Shown here: piece by piece, positions 17,103-25,886 of the stretch
Layout of the letters: each line of letters begins with the position of its first letter
Position numbering within the stretch: the stretch's first letter is position 1
Assembly: GCF_039768865.1 (NCBI RefSeq)
Contig: NZ_JBDMZQ010000066.1
Strand: one strand, 5' to 3'
DNA from: Wenyingzhuangia sp039768865
GTDB lineage: Bacteria; Bacteroidota; Bacteroidia; Flavobacteriales; Flavobacteriaceae
Length of the DNA: 27,687 nucleotides
The notes under the pieces: model-generated
What the model was told of the DNA's origin: nothing
Database searches by the model: none
The model's input: the letters and a program-made list of their open reading frames with translations, nothing else
Position numbers and translations under genes: made by a program

Positions 17103-17921
17103 ATGAAATTCGTTCAGTGCAAAAATTGTCGTCATTTAAACCCTATAAAATCTGAATACCAAATATTTTGTGATGCTTGTGGAAAAAAAAATGCTAATAA
17201 TTTCAAAGCTTGGCAACAATCAAATCCAAACAAAAACTTTGAAGATTTTAAAAACATCGTGGGTGTTGAATTTATACTACCCAAAGAAGGAAAAAAGAAG
17301 ATCTCTTTTAAACAACTTTCTCAAAAATCAAGTCTTATTCTTTTTTTTCTAACTGTTTTGCTCATCGGTTACAAATACAACACTAAGTTGTCTCTTTTTT
17401 TTCAAGAACTTGCACCTCCTATTCCTGAATTGTTAGAAAAACAATGGAAAAGACATTACTACCACAAGAACAAAATATCATTTGAGTCGCCATACTTCTT
17501 AGAAAAAATTGACATGAAAAACCAATTGTCTGAGGATATAGAAAATTTAATCCAAAAAATGGAACACTATGCCTACACTGACCATCCCTCTTTTAATCTT
17601 TCTTTTACTAAAATCGTTCACAAAGAAGCTGTTGGTGTTATCAACCTCACAGGATCCTCAAACACATCCATGAACCACGTGGTTAAAACAATGAATGGAA
17701 CTGACTTCTATGCTACCAATACTGATACTTTTGTGAATCAATATCCATCCATAGTAAAAAAAGGAAGCTTTATCAGTGATGGAAACACCATTAAGTTCAA
17801 AAGTATTACCTGCCTCAAGAACGATCTAACTTTATTACAATTGACAACCTTATGGCTCGGTGACAACAACAATTATGTATTACTTTCAGATAGAATTATC
17901 AATTCACTAGACGTTAGATGA
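17103..17921 (+). CDS. Zinc-ribbon single-pass membrane protein of unknown function
   Basis: I do not recognise a named family. Residues 1-27 form a zinc ribbon with CxxC pairs at Cys6/Cys9 and Cys23/Cys26. A single hydrophobic segment at about 77-90 (SSLILFFLTVLLIG) follows a basic stretch, which predicts the ribbon in the cytoplasm and residues 93-272 outside the inner membrane. The outer part has mixed alpha/beta composition and no catalytic motif I can name. The gene stands alone between divergent leuC and convergent rsmI. A weak -7-like TATCTTTA lies at 17076-17083. Confidence 0.7.
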   Translation: MKFVQCKNCRHLNPIKSEYQIFCDACGKKNANNFKAWQQSNPNKNFEDFKNIVGVEFILPKEGKKKISFKQLSQKSSLILFFLTVLLIGYKYNTKLSLFFQELAPPIPELLEKQWKRHYYHKNKISFESPYFLEKIDMKNQLSEDIENLIQKMEHYAYTDHPSFNLSFTKIVHKEAVGVINLTGSSNTSMNHVVKTMNGTDFYATNTDTFVNQYPSIVKKGSFISDGNTIKFKSITCLKNDLTLLQLTTLWLGDNNNYVLLSDRIINSLDVR

Positions 17922-17943
17922 GTATCTTGAATTCTGTTCTATG

Positions 17944-17966
17944 AGAGGTAATGCCTCTTTTAAATT
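17944..17966 (+). terminator. Weak terminator-like hairpin after the zinc-ribbon gene
   Basis: A 5-bp stem AGAGG-taatg-CCTCT followed by TTTTAAATTTATTT on the plus strand. It is short, and no U tract follows on the minus strand, so it would serve only the zinc-ribbon gene. Confidence 0.4.
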
Positions 17967-18631
17967 TATTTACCCGCTACCACCAAAACAATTTCTCCTT
18001 TTGGAGGTTTACTCGAATAATATTCGGCCAATTCCACTAAAGTACCCCTTTGGGTTTCTTCAAACATTTTCGTCAATTCTCTAGAAACAGAAGCTTGCCT
18101 TTCTACTCCTAAATATTCTGACAAATGCGTCAAAGTTTTTACTAGTTTATGGGGTGATTCGTACAAAACAATAGTTCTTACCTCTTCTGCTAAAATCTGT
18201 AAACGTGTCTGCCTTCCTTTTTTAACAGGAAGAAAACCTTCAAACACAAACTTTTCATTTGGCAATCCTGAATTTACTAATGCAGGAACAAAAGCTGTAG
18301 CTCCTGGCAAACAATCAACTTCAATTCCACTTTGCACACAAGCTCTTGTCAATAAAAATCCTGGATCCGAAATTGCAGGAGTGCCAGCATCAGAGATCAA
18401 AGCTACTGTTGTCCCTCCTTTTATTTTTTGGACAATTTGAGCTACCGTTTTATGTTCATTATGCATGTGATGACTTTGCATAGAAGTGTTAATTTCATAA
18501 TGCTTCATCAACTTACCGCTGGTACGAGTATCTTCTGCTAACACCAAGTCTACAGCCTTCAAAACCTTAACAGCCCTAAAAGTCATGTCTTCTAAATTTC
18601 CTATTGGTGTAGGGACTAAATATAATTTCAT
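17966..18631 (-). CDS. rsmI: 16S rRNA 2'-O-methyltransferase RsmI
   Basis: RsmI methylates the ribose of C1402 in 16S rRNA using S-adenosylmethionine, tuning decoding at the P site. The family motifs PTPIGNLEDMT (residues 7-17), AEDTRTSGKLM (32-42) and SDAGTPAISDPG (80-91) are intact. At 221 residues it is the compact version common in Bacteroidota; the usual C-terminal extension of longer homologues is absent. It lies 25 nt after the M43 protease on the same strand. Confidence 0.95.
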   Translation of the reverse strand: MKLYLVPTPIGNLEDMTFRAVKVLKAVDLVLAEDTRTSGKLMKHYEINTSMQSHHMHNEHKTVAQIVQKIKGGTTVALISDAGTPAISDPGFLLTRACVQSGIEVDCLPGATAFVPALVNSGLPNEKFVFEGFLPVKKGRQTRLQILAEEVRTIVLYESPHKLVKTLTHLSEYLGVERQASVSRELTKMFEETQRGTLVELAEYYSSKPPKGEIVLVVAGK

Positions 18632-18656
18632 TTCTTCTAGTATTATGTAACTCGAT

Positions 18657-20096
18657 CTATTTCTTTAGGATTCTTTTTATGACTTTTTTCCCTTCATTCT
18701 CTATCAATAATATATAAACACCCGAAACCAATACTCCTAGATCAATTTCTTCATAAAATACTTCTTCTACATTGTAATATCTTTTAGACAGCACTCTTTT
18801 TCCACTCACATCATACACAGATAATACAACCGTTCCGTTTGCAAACCCAACTATCTTTCCAAAATCAGTAATTGGATTTGGATTCACTACAAATGATTCC
18901 AACTCACGATTACTATACAAAGGTTCTTCCAAAGCTGGTGAATTTAACAACTCTACTCTTCTTGGTGAATTTTTCATAACCGCAATCATTCTTTCTTTTT
19001 GATCTTGGGTAAAAGTATCCATACAGGTATCAGCAGTGTAGTCCATGTAATTTTCTACCATGTCTTTACCAAGGCCATCACTTATGCAAGTATCATAGTC
19101 ACGACAATTTGTATGCCCCTCTGTAGCCTCAGGAGTATCATTACAATAGTCATCATTGCCACAAGTTGCTGAATCTCCCCAAATATGTCTTAGCCCCAAC
19201 CAATGTCCAACTTCATGGGTAGTTGTCCTCCCTTCGTTATAAGCAGTATTCATGACAAATGAACCATCATCTTTTTTATGGTCTCCAAATGCATGATAAG
19301 CAATCACTACTCCGTCTGTATACGGAGATCCTTCATATTTTCTCAATCCCCCTAAACCTGAATTTCCAGGAAACTGAGCAAATCCTAACAAATCCTTTAG
19401 GCCCCCGTCCTCATTACTATTTCCTCCCATTCTAACAGTCCAAAGATTCAAGTATTTCGTTGGATCCCACTGGGTATCGCTTTTCATTTTCTGTAGATCT
19501 TCATAAGACTCCCAATCTGCTCCACCTCCTCCATAATCTGTTAAGGATGCATTGTCTACATCATCTGTGTAGGGCATAATATTGTGTCTTATAATTCCTG
19601 TTGTCTCTAAACCCTGAAGATCTTGTTTGGCTAGAGCAAATTCTATTCCTACATCTACGGCAAGACCTGTGGAATTTAGCCCACCAGGAGTATTAGCAGA
19701 TCTTCTAAAATCTTGATTCAAAACTGCGATTTGAGATTTCACCTGTGCATCAGATATGTTTTCCCCCAAAACATTTCCAATACCATTGACCTCATCGCCA
19801 TCATGAATAACATGGACCACTACCGGAACAACATACGTTTCGGAGGCGAATCTAGCAGTTGTACTTCTACTCTCTTGCTTCGCTATTTTAGAGGAGATCC
19901 AAGATTCAAATTCTGCAGTGGATATTTGGGCAGGATTTTCTTCTGCTAACATTTTTTCATATTCGACGGTAGCACATCTTACATATCCAGTTGATGCTAG
20001 AGCCTTACGGTTTGATTTCGATATTTTAAATTTTGCCTTTTGAGCAAACAAGGATGACGTCAATCCTAAAATTAATAATAAAACTGTTTTATTCAT
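18657..20096 (-). CDS. Secreted M43 (pappalysin-type) zinc metalloprotease with T9SS sorting domain
   Basis: A Sec signal peptide (MNKTVLLLILGLTSSLFAQ, residues 1-19) is followed by a likely propeptide to about 85 and a metalloprotease domain. The metzincin zinc site HEVGHWLGLRH is at 294-304, with the Met-turn NYMDY at 349-353. Several cysteines between about 312 and 358 suggest disulfides. Residues about 400-479 form a type A T9SS C-terminal domain (FVVNPNPITDFGKI...VYDVSGKRV...SGVYILLIENEGKKVIKRI), predicting export by the Por secretion system to the cell surface or medium. The protein probably degrades external protein for nutrition. It starts 79 nt after the GH3 gene on the same strand. 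Confidence 0.92.
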   Translation of the reverse strand: MNKTVLLLILGLTSSLFAQKAKFKISKSNRKALASTGYVRCATVEYEKMLAEENPAQISTAEFESWISSKIAKQESRSTTARFASETYVVPVVVHVIHDGDEVNGIGNVLGENISDAQVKSQIAVLNQDFRRSANTPGGLNSTGLAVDVGIEFALAKQDLQGLETTGIIRHNIMPYTDDVDNASLTDYGGGGADWESYEDLQKMKSDTQWDPTKYLNLWTVRMGGNSNEDGGLKDLLGFAQFPGNSGLGGLRKYEGSPYTDGVVIAYHAFGDHKKDDGSFVMNTAYNEGRTTTHEVGHWLGLRHIWGDSATCGNDDYCNDTPEATEGHTNCRDYDTCISDGLGKDMVENYMDYTADTCMDTFTQDQKERMIAVMKNSPRRVELLNSPALEEPLYSNRELESFVVNPNPITDFGKIVGFANGTVVLSVYDVSGKRVLSKRYYNVEEVFYEEIDLGVLVSGVYILLIENEGKKVIKRILKK

Positions 20097-20175
20097 GACG
20101 CTATATTATTGAAATAACTCTGTTTCACTTTTATATTGTAAAGTAGGTCTAAACTCAATTAAACCTCACAAAAAA

Positions 20176-21669
20176 CTACACTTTAAAACTCTCTAAAACA
20201 TCTGCTATTTTTCGGTTATCTGATAATTGTGGTATTTTATTTTGTCCTCCAAATTTACCAATCGACTTCATATATTCATGAAATCCTCCTTTTTTCACCT
20301 TAGAGATGACCAATGATTTTAATACACTTCCCTTTATTAAGTCTTGGTAATAAATGTTTTGTTCTTGCATAGATTTATCAATCTTAGCGGCAAAAGATTC
20401 TAAGTTTTCGGGTGCGTTTACAAATTCAACAAACCACTCGTGATAAGGCAATCCTGTTGATGGCGCTACTTGGGGTGCAACGGTAAATTCACTTACAGTT
20501 ATATCTGTTCCCTTCATGGCATCGTTAAGCGCTTTCTCTACTTCTTTCCCAATCACATGCTCTCCGAAAGCTGAAATAAAATGCTTGATTCTACCTGTAA
20601 CTTTGATTCTATAAGGACTCAAATTGGTAAACTCAACAGTATCTCCAATATTATATCCCCAAAGCCCTGCAGAAGTATTTAGTATAATGACATAATTCAC
20701 CCCTATCTTAACCTGTCCGACTGATAGTCGAGGTGGATTTTCCTCGAAAAATTGAGCTGCAGGAATAAATTCATAAAATATCCCACTGTTCAACTGAAGC
20801 AACATCCCTTTTTCTGCTAGCGTATCTTGATACGCTATAAAACCTTCTGAAGCTGGATAGAGTTCTACATAATCTACTTTTTTACCGATTAAGCTCTCAA
20901 ATTTATTTTTGTAAGGCTCAAAATTTACTCCTCCATAAATAAAGAAATTAAAAGCTGGAAACAGCTCTGCTATTGTCTTTCCAGTTTTTTCTTGAAGTTT
21001 TTCAAAATACATTTGAACCCACGATGGAATTCCACTGATTACAGACATGTTTTCATTTAAGGTCTCATCTACCACAGCATCTACTTTGGTTTCCCAATCT
21101 TCAATACAGTTGGTCGACCAACTTGGTAATCTATTCTTCTGTAAATAGCTCGGCACGTAATGTGCAGCGATACCACTTAAACGACCTAACTTAACCCCTT
21201 TCAAATCTTTGAGAACTGGACTCCCTTGTAAAAACATCATTTTTCCATTGACAAATGATGCATCTCCTGTATTAGCAATATAAAACAACAACGCGTTCCG
21301 TGCAGCACTGATATGCGTAGGCATAGACTCCTTAGTTATCGGTATGTATTTTGCGCCTGAGGTAGTACCCGATGTTTTAGCATAATATAAAGGGCGTCCT
21401 TTCCAAAGCACATCCGCTTCTCCGTCTACCATTCTATCAACATAGGATCTTATCCCTTCATAATCATTTACAGGTACTTGTTTTTTGAAATCATCATAAG
21501 TCTTGATTTGCTCAAAATGATGATCCCTTCCGAAAGCTGTGTTTTTTGCGTTTTTGATCAAATATTGAAATACTTTCTCTTGCGTTTCTAGTGGGTTATT
21601 AGCCCATTTATAGACTTGTTTTCTAATGAATTTGGCAAAAGGTAGCGCTATTTTTGATTTGATACTCAT
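20176..21669 (-). CDS. GH3 family protein (acyl-adenylate/amide synthetase fold)
   Basis: A full-length GH3 protein of 497 residues. Plant GH3 enzymes adenylate carboxylates such as auxin or jasmonate and join them to amino acids; bacterial members have no settled role. The ANL-superfamily phosphate loop is YYAKTSGTTSGAKYIPIT (residues 95-112). YPASEGF and WGYNIGD follow, then the VTGRIKHFISAFGEH hinge leading to the small C-terminal domain. No signal peptide is seen. Its start is 2 nt after the M23 peptidase stop, so the two are translationally coupled. Confidence 0.88.
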   Translation of the reverse strand: MSIKSKIALPFAKFIRKQVYKWANNPLETQEKVFQYLIKNAKNTAFGRDHHFEQIKTYDDFKKQVPVNDYEGIRSYVDRMVDGEADVLWKGRPLYYAKTSGTTSGAKYIPITKESMPTHISAARNALLFYIANTGDASFVNGKMMFLQGSPVLKDLKGVKLGRLSGIAAHYVPSYLQKNRLPSWSTNCIEDWETKVDAVVDETLNENMSVISGIPSWVQMYFEKLQEKTGKTIAELFPAFNFFIYGGVNFEPYKNKFESLIGKKVDYVELYPASEGFIAYQDTLAEKGMLLQLNSGIFYEFIPAAQFFEENPPRLSVGQVKIGVNYVIILNTSAGLWGYNIGDTVEFTNLSPYRIKVTGRIKHFISAFGEHVIGKEVEKALNDAMKGTDITVSEFTVAPQVAPSTGLPYHEWFVEFVNAPENLESFAAKIDKSMQEQNIYYQDLIKGSVLKSLVISKVKKGGFHEYMKSIGKFGGQNKIPQLSDNRKIADVLESFKV

Positions 21670-21671
21670 GG

Positions 21672-22709
21672 TTAAAATTTCATAAAATTTGTAGGATCTA
21701 CTGGGTAACTATCTTTCCACATTTCAAAATGAAGATGAGGCCCTGTGCTTAGTTCCCCTGATGAACCCACATTAGCAATTACCTGTCCCGCTTTCACTAA
21801 TGAGCCTTGAATCACATTTATTTTACTATTGTGTTTGTATATAGAAACATAGTCGTCTTGGTGTACAATTACAATAACAAAGCCTGTTGCTATAGATCTT
21901 TCTGCAAAAACAACTACCCCATCAGCAATTGATTTGACAGAGGCTCCTTTTTTTGCTGCTATATCTATCGCAAAATGATGCTCACTTGTATTGTATTGTT
22001 CCGTGACATTACCTTCAACTGGTGTTACAAAAGCCACTTCAGACTTGTTATCATCTGAACCAAAAAGACTAAAACGCTCTTCTCTTTCTACTTTTTCTCT
22101 AAAAATTGAATCTAACACTGAGGTCTCTAAAGATTCTAATTGCGCTTGACTGAGACTATCTGGCTCCACAAAAAAATCTTTGATACTGTCTTCCCCAACA
22201 GCTAATGACAACCCCTTATATTTTTCTTTTAAAAATTCGATTGTGCTATTTTTTTCCTGCAGTAAAGCGTATAAATTTTTTATTTTTTGGTGAATAGAAT
22301 CATTGTTTACAATCCCTAATTGATAGACCGATTCTCCATCTTTGGTCACAAAAGGCAATACATCCATCTCAATAGATTTATCACCCAACAAGACAGGCTT
22401 CATCGACTCTGTATACAATTCTATGGCGTGCATGTTTTGCTCTAAAGAATCTAGTTTAAAATTTAAATTGATAGCGTTCTTTTTTAACTCCGGAGATTCA
22501 AAACCTGGTATATATTCTTTTAATGGTGTATAAAAGATCAAACAAATAACGGAAAATATCAAAAAGAGACTAAACAAACCGCCAAAAACAAAAACGTTTA
22601 ACAGGGTTAATTTAAAAGAAAATTTTTCTTCAAAAGATTCTTCAATTAAAACTACCAAACGGTATTTTTTAATCAATTTCCTTTTTATACGCTTACTCTT
22701 TGTTGCCAT
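21672..22709 (-). CDS. Membrane-anchored M23 (LytM) peptidase-domain protein
   Basis: A basic cytoplasmic N-terminus (MATKSKRIKRKLIKK) leads to one membrane segment at about 33-60 and a periplasmic stretch with probable coiled coil (about 75-215). The C-terminal LytM domain keeps zinc ligands His245 and Asp249 in HHFAIDI and His327 in HLHFE (325-329), plus Tyr291/His293 in YKH. It should therefore be an active peptidoglycan endopeptidase or a close relative, with the coiled coil placing or regulating it. The 345-residue length and layout resemble flavobacterial proteins of this kind. It heads a unit with the GH3 gene. Confidence 0.92.
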   Translation of the reverse strand: MATKSKRIKRKLIKKYRLVVLIEESFEEKFSFKLTLLNVFVFGGLFSLFLIFSVICLIFYTPLKEYIPGFESPELKKNAINLNFKLDSLEQNMHAIELYTESMKPVLLGDKSIEMDVLPFVTKDGESVYQLGIVNNDSIHQKIKNLYALLQEKNSTIEFLKEKYKGLSLAVGEDSIKDFFVEPDSLSQAQLESLETSVLDSIFREKVEREERFSLFGSDDNKSEVAFVTPVEGNVTEQYNTSEHHFAIDIAAKKGASVKSIADGVVVFAERSIATGFVIVIVHQDDYVSIYKHNSKINVIQGSLVKAGQVIANVGSSGELSTGPHLHFEMWKDSYPVDPTNFMKF

Positions 22710-23106
22710 TTAAAACTCTTAATGATTAAGGTGAAAAACCATACTGTTTTTCAGAAAACTTATCACTCCTTTTGTGGATAGACTAAATTTACTCATCCTA
22801 TTTCAATTCCAAATATCAGAAAACTAGAAATTCCGGTCCTACACAAAGATACACAATTGTAAGATTATGAAAAGAGAATTTTAAACAAAGTCAAATCACA
22901 ACAGAATATATAATACCAACCTACTATTAAGCGCAAAATCTCAAACAAAACATACCTGCAAAAAAAAGTGAATAAGCCTTATCCAGTAAACATGAAACTC
23001 CTCCTCAAAACATGAGAACCTGTGAGTTAAAAATTAAAACAAATAATACTCATGCTTATAACTGTTGAAAAAACAGCATTTCTGGGCTTCAAAACAATAG
23101 AACTTC
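22710..23106. other. 397-nt gene-free gap between M23 and nadD
   Basis: Both flanking genes lie on the minus strand. I see no long open frame and no RNA gene. On the minus strand an exact TAnnTTTG box (TATCTTTG, 22851-22844) would start transcription of the M23-GH3 unit about 130 nt before its ATG; no -33 TTG is found at the right distance. A 5-bp stem CTGTT/AACAG (23062-23076) after nadD has no clear U tract. Confidence 0.5.
22844..22851 (-). promoter_or_regulatory. Possible -7 box for the M23-GH3 unit
   Basis: TATCTTTG on the minus strand is an exact match to TAnnTTTG, but a -33 TTG is not seen within 17-23 nt. The predicted leader is long, at about 130 nt. Confidence 0.35.
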
Positions 23107-23685
23107 CTATTGATAAAAATTCATCAAATCTATATAACTCCATACCTTTGGAGCCAACAAATGCTGTACGCTTTTTTTATCTTGGATAGATTTTCTAATC
23201 AGCGTAGATGAGATGTCAACAATTGGCGCCTGTATCAAATGTACTTTGGGATGGGATTTTAGAATAACTTCTTCTTGATTTTCAGCAATTCTTGGATAAA
23301 CAAACACATCATAATCCTGTAATATCATTTCATAATTTTTCCATTTATGAAATGACCTTAGATTGTCTTCACCCATCATGATTGCAAATTCATGTTGAGG
23401 AAATTTTTCAGAAAGATGAACCAAGGTATTGATTGTGTAATTGGGTTGAGTCAACTTAAATTCTATGTCTGAAGGATGAATATGATCGTATTCCTCTGTG
23501 GCTTTATACACCATCTCTAACCTATGGTGATTATCTAACAAGGTGTGTTTTTTCTTATGAGGGTTGTGAGGTGTTACCACCATCCATATTTCATCCAAAG
23601 CAGTATGATGCAACATGTGATTGGCCAGAATTACATGCCCTACATGTACTGGATTGAAGGTGCCAAAATACAAGCCTATTTTCAT
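23107..23685 (-). CDS. nadD: Nicotinate-nucleotide adenylyltransferase NadD
   Basis: NadD joins ATP and nicotinate mononucleotide to give deamido-NAD, the step before NAD synthetase. The nucleotidyltransferase motif GTFNPVHVGH is at residues 8-17, GEDNLRSFHKWK at 105-116 and DISSTLIRK at 157-165. The 192-residue length is normal. Its ATG follows the DUF3050 stop codon directly with no gap, so it is the last gene of the yicC-gmk-DUF3050-nadD operon. Confidence 0.96.
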   Translation of the reverse strand: MKIGLYFGTFNPVHVGHVILANHMLHHTALDEIWMVVTPHNPHKKKHTLLDNHHRLEMVYKATEEYDHIHPSDIEFKLTQPNYTINTLVHLSEKFPQHEFAIMMGEDNLRSFHKWKNYEMILQDYDVFVYPRIAENQEEVILKSHPKVHLIQAPIVDISSTLIRKSIQDKKSVQHLLAPKVWSYIDLMNFYQ

Positions 23686-24450
23686 CTATGCCAATTCTAA
23701 TTGAATTCCAGACCAAAGTTTAATTCTTATTTCGATGGCTTGATCAGACACATCCAAAACTTCTTGCCATTTATGTGGATCGTTACCACAAAGTTCTTCA
23801 ATCATCCTCAAAGAAAGAGGGCCATGCTCATCTCCGTCTAATTCGATATGACGTTCCAAATAGTACAACAACTTCGTATAAGCATTGTCCTGATTTTGTT
23901 TTTTTGTTTCCTTTACTATTTCCAAAAACATTTCTGGAATTACATCTTCCCTTCCAAAGGTGAAAGCTGCTGCAATCTCATGTGCTTTTCCTCTTTCAAT
24001 AACCTCAAAGGTATAGGATACAAAGTCATATACTGCCTGTGGAACCTCAACTTCCTCTAACGCTTCTAAAACTGGAGTGCCTTTTTTAATCAGCTCAATA
24101 AATATATCTATTTTTTTAGTGCTAGCACCTACTTCTCTCATTGCATCTAAGTACATTTCAAAATGACTCATCGGCTGTCCAAGCTCATTGATGTCTGTTT
24201 CCTCACCATGTACAATTTCATTGATAAATCTTGCTGTAACTGGATTTTCCACAGGCAACCAAACCTTAGATACACAAGTTAACTTTAACTGTAAGTTTTT
24301 TAACAAAGACATAAAATCCCAAACAGCAAACACATGGCTTTCCATAAATTGTTTGACATCCTGAATACTGTTTAAATCTTTGTATAAATCGTGAGCATTC
24401 AATCTGTCTATTGCTGCTTGTATTCGTTCTTGTACTTCTTTTACTTTCAT
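23686..24450 (-). CDS. DUF3050 family protein (heme-oxygenase-like helical fold)
   Basis: A 254-residue all-helical soluble protein that I recognise as DUF3050, a family related to heme-oxygenase-like/TenA-like folds; its function is not established. Possible metal ligands are Glu78 and Glu84 (FINEIVHGEETD), His96 and Glu98 (SHFEMYL), Glu152, His157 and Glu158 (ERGKAHE), and the cluster His201, Asp205, Glu208, His209 in RHIELDGDEHG. The spacing recalls, without exactly matching, the H-x3-D-x2-H motif of diiron oxidases of this fold. It sits between gmk (4-nt gap) and nadD (0-nt gap), fully inside a nucleotide-metabolism operon. Confidence 0.8.
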   Translation of the reverse strand: MKVKEVQERIQAAIDRLNAHDLYKDLNSIQDVKQFMESHVFAVWDFMSLLKNLQLKLTCVSKVWLPVENPVTARFINEIVHGEETDINELGQPMSHFEMYLDAMREVGASTKKIDIFIELIKKGTPVLEALEEVEVPQAVYDFVSYTFEVIERGKAHEIAAAFTFGREDVIPEMFLEIVKETKKQNQDNAYTKLLYYLERHIELDGDEHGPLSLRMIEELCGNDPHKWQEVLDVSDQAIEIRIKLWSGIQLELA

Positions 24451-24454
24451 TTTT

Positions 24455-25027
24455 TTATTTATTTATAAATTCTAAAACCTTATGATAAGCCTCATCTTTT
24501 GCAACAGACAAATCATCATTGATCAAAACTGTATCAAACTGTTCAGCAAATTCAAATTCTTGTGCTGATTTAGCCAAACGCATTTTAATTTTATCTTCAG
24601 TTTCTGTTGCTCTTGATCTCAATCTTCGTTCCATTTCTTCAACCGAAGGGGGCTGTACAAAAATAGCCAATGTCTGTTCTGGAAACTGTTTTTTAATGTT
24701 CAATCCTCCTATCGCATCAATGTCAAAAACTACATGATTCCCCTCGGACCAAATACGTGTAATTTCTGATTTCAATGTTCCATAAAAATTATCTTGATAA
24801 ACTTCTTCCCATTCTAAAAATGCTTCTTGCGCTACCTTAGATTTAAAGTCTTCAACGGATAAAAAATAATAATCTTTCCCATCTATTTCTCCTTTTCTTG
24901 GTTGACGAGAAGCTGCCGAGATTGAAAAATCTAAAGGCAAATTTGTTGCTGACAACAAATGCTTAACAATGGTGGTTTTTCCTGAGCCTGATGGCGCTGA
25001 GAACACAATTAATTTTCCCGAACCCAT
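24455..25027 (-). CDS. gmk: Guanylate kinase
   Basis: It phosphorylates GMP to GDP with ATP. The P-loop SAPSGSGKTT is at residues 10-19, followed by the GMP-binding SRQPRKGEIDGKDYYF (41-56). The 190-residue length is normal. It starts 1 nt after the yicC stop, which indicates translational coupling. Confidence 0.96.
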   Translation of the reverse strand: MGSGKLIVFSAPSGSGKTTIVKHLLSATNLPLDFSISAASRQPRKGEIDGKDYYFLSVEDFKSKVAQEAFLEWEEVYQDNFYGTLKSEITRIWSEGNHVVFDIDAIGGLNIKKQFPEQTLAIFVQPPSVEEMERRLRSRATETEDKIKMRLAKSAQEFEFAEQFDTVLINDDLSVAKDEAYHKVLEFINK

Positions 25028-25028
25028 A

Positions 25029-25886
25029 TTACAAAACGTTTAAAATTTGTTCTTTAATTTTTTCTAATTCATTTTTCATTTGTACCACCACTTGTTGCAT
25101 GGGTGCATAATTAGATTTAGAACCTGTAGTGTTAATTTCTCTCCCAATTTCTTGCACAATAAATCCTAATTTTTTACCATCAGAAACTTCATTATCTAAT
25201 TCCTTTAGAAAATATTCTAAGTGATTTGCCAACCGAACTTTTTCTTCGTTGATGTCTAGTTTTTCTAAGTAATAAATCAATTCTTGCTCAAACCTATTCT
25301 CATCAACTTTCACTTCTAAATCGTCAATAGCTTTGCGTAATTTTTCTTTTACTGCAGCCATCCTATCCTCATCATGCTTATTGATTTCTAAAGAAAAATG
25401 TTGAATATTTTGAATACGTTCTCTAAAATCTACTTCTAAAGAAGTGGCTTCATCTTTACGAAACTGTATCAGCGCCAGAATGGCTTCGCGAACTCCTGCT
25501 TCAATCAAAGCCCATTCTTTGGGGTCCAATTCTTCTTTTTCTGTTTTCAACGTGTCTGGCAATCTCATCGCCATTTCTAACAATTCGACATCAGAACCTG
25601 ATGCAATTTGCTTCAACTGGCTCATATAATCCGCAACCACATTTACATTCACTTTTGTTTGTGATACCTCTGAAGTTGTCTCAACATAAATAGAGAAATC
25701 TACCTTCCCTCTCACCAGACTTTTAGCGATGGTTTTGCGAACAGCAATTTCTTTTTCTTTGTAATATGAAGGAATGCGAACGTTTAAATCTAAGTTTTTA
25801 CTATTTAACGTTTTAATTTCTATGGTCACTTTTTTGGTGGGCAATTGCACAATTGCTTTCCCGTACCCTGTCATTGACTGTATCAT
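25029..25886 (-). CDS. YicC/YloC family endoribonuclease
   Basis: A full-length YicC-family protein of 285 residues. The invariant start MIQSMTGYGKA (residues 1-11) and the C-terminal DUF1732 part (GKKLGFIVQEIGREINTTGSK, then NYAPMQQVVVQMKNELEKIKEQ) are intact. Family members are endoribonucleases reported to act in small-RNA turnover, and are commonly next to gmk. It is the first gene of the operon with gmk, DUF3050 and nadD. A weak -7-like TATTTTTA lies at 25906-25913 on the minus strand. Confidence 0.93.
   Translation of the reverse strand: MIQSMTGYGKAIVQLPTKKVTIEIKTLNSKNLDLNVRIPSYYKEKEIAVRKTIAKSLVRGKVDFSIYVETTSEVSQTKVNVNVVADYMSQLKQIASGSDVELLEMAMRLPDTLKTEKEELDPKEWALIEAGVREAILALIQFRKDEATSLEVDFRERIQNIQHFSLEINKHDEDRMAAVKEKLRKAIDDLEVKVDENRFEQELIYYLEKLDINEEKVRLANHLEYFLKELDNEVSDGKKLGFIVQEIGREINTTGSKSNYAPMQQVVVQMKNELEKIKEQILNVL

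Noticed and set aside
17106..17124. Near-identical 19-mer AAATTCGTTCARTGCAAAA at 17106-17124 and 26240-26258, both at gene starts
   Set aside because: One match of this length with a mismatch is expected by chance in A+T-rich DNA of this size. It is coding in one place and straddles the start codon in the other, so it has no common role.
22995..23030. Nested AACTC...GAGTT pairs between M23 and nadD
   Set aside because: The stems are 3-5 bp with a large loop and no U tract, which is too weak for a terminator or structured RNA.
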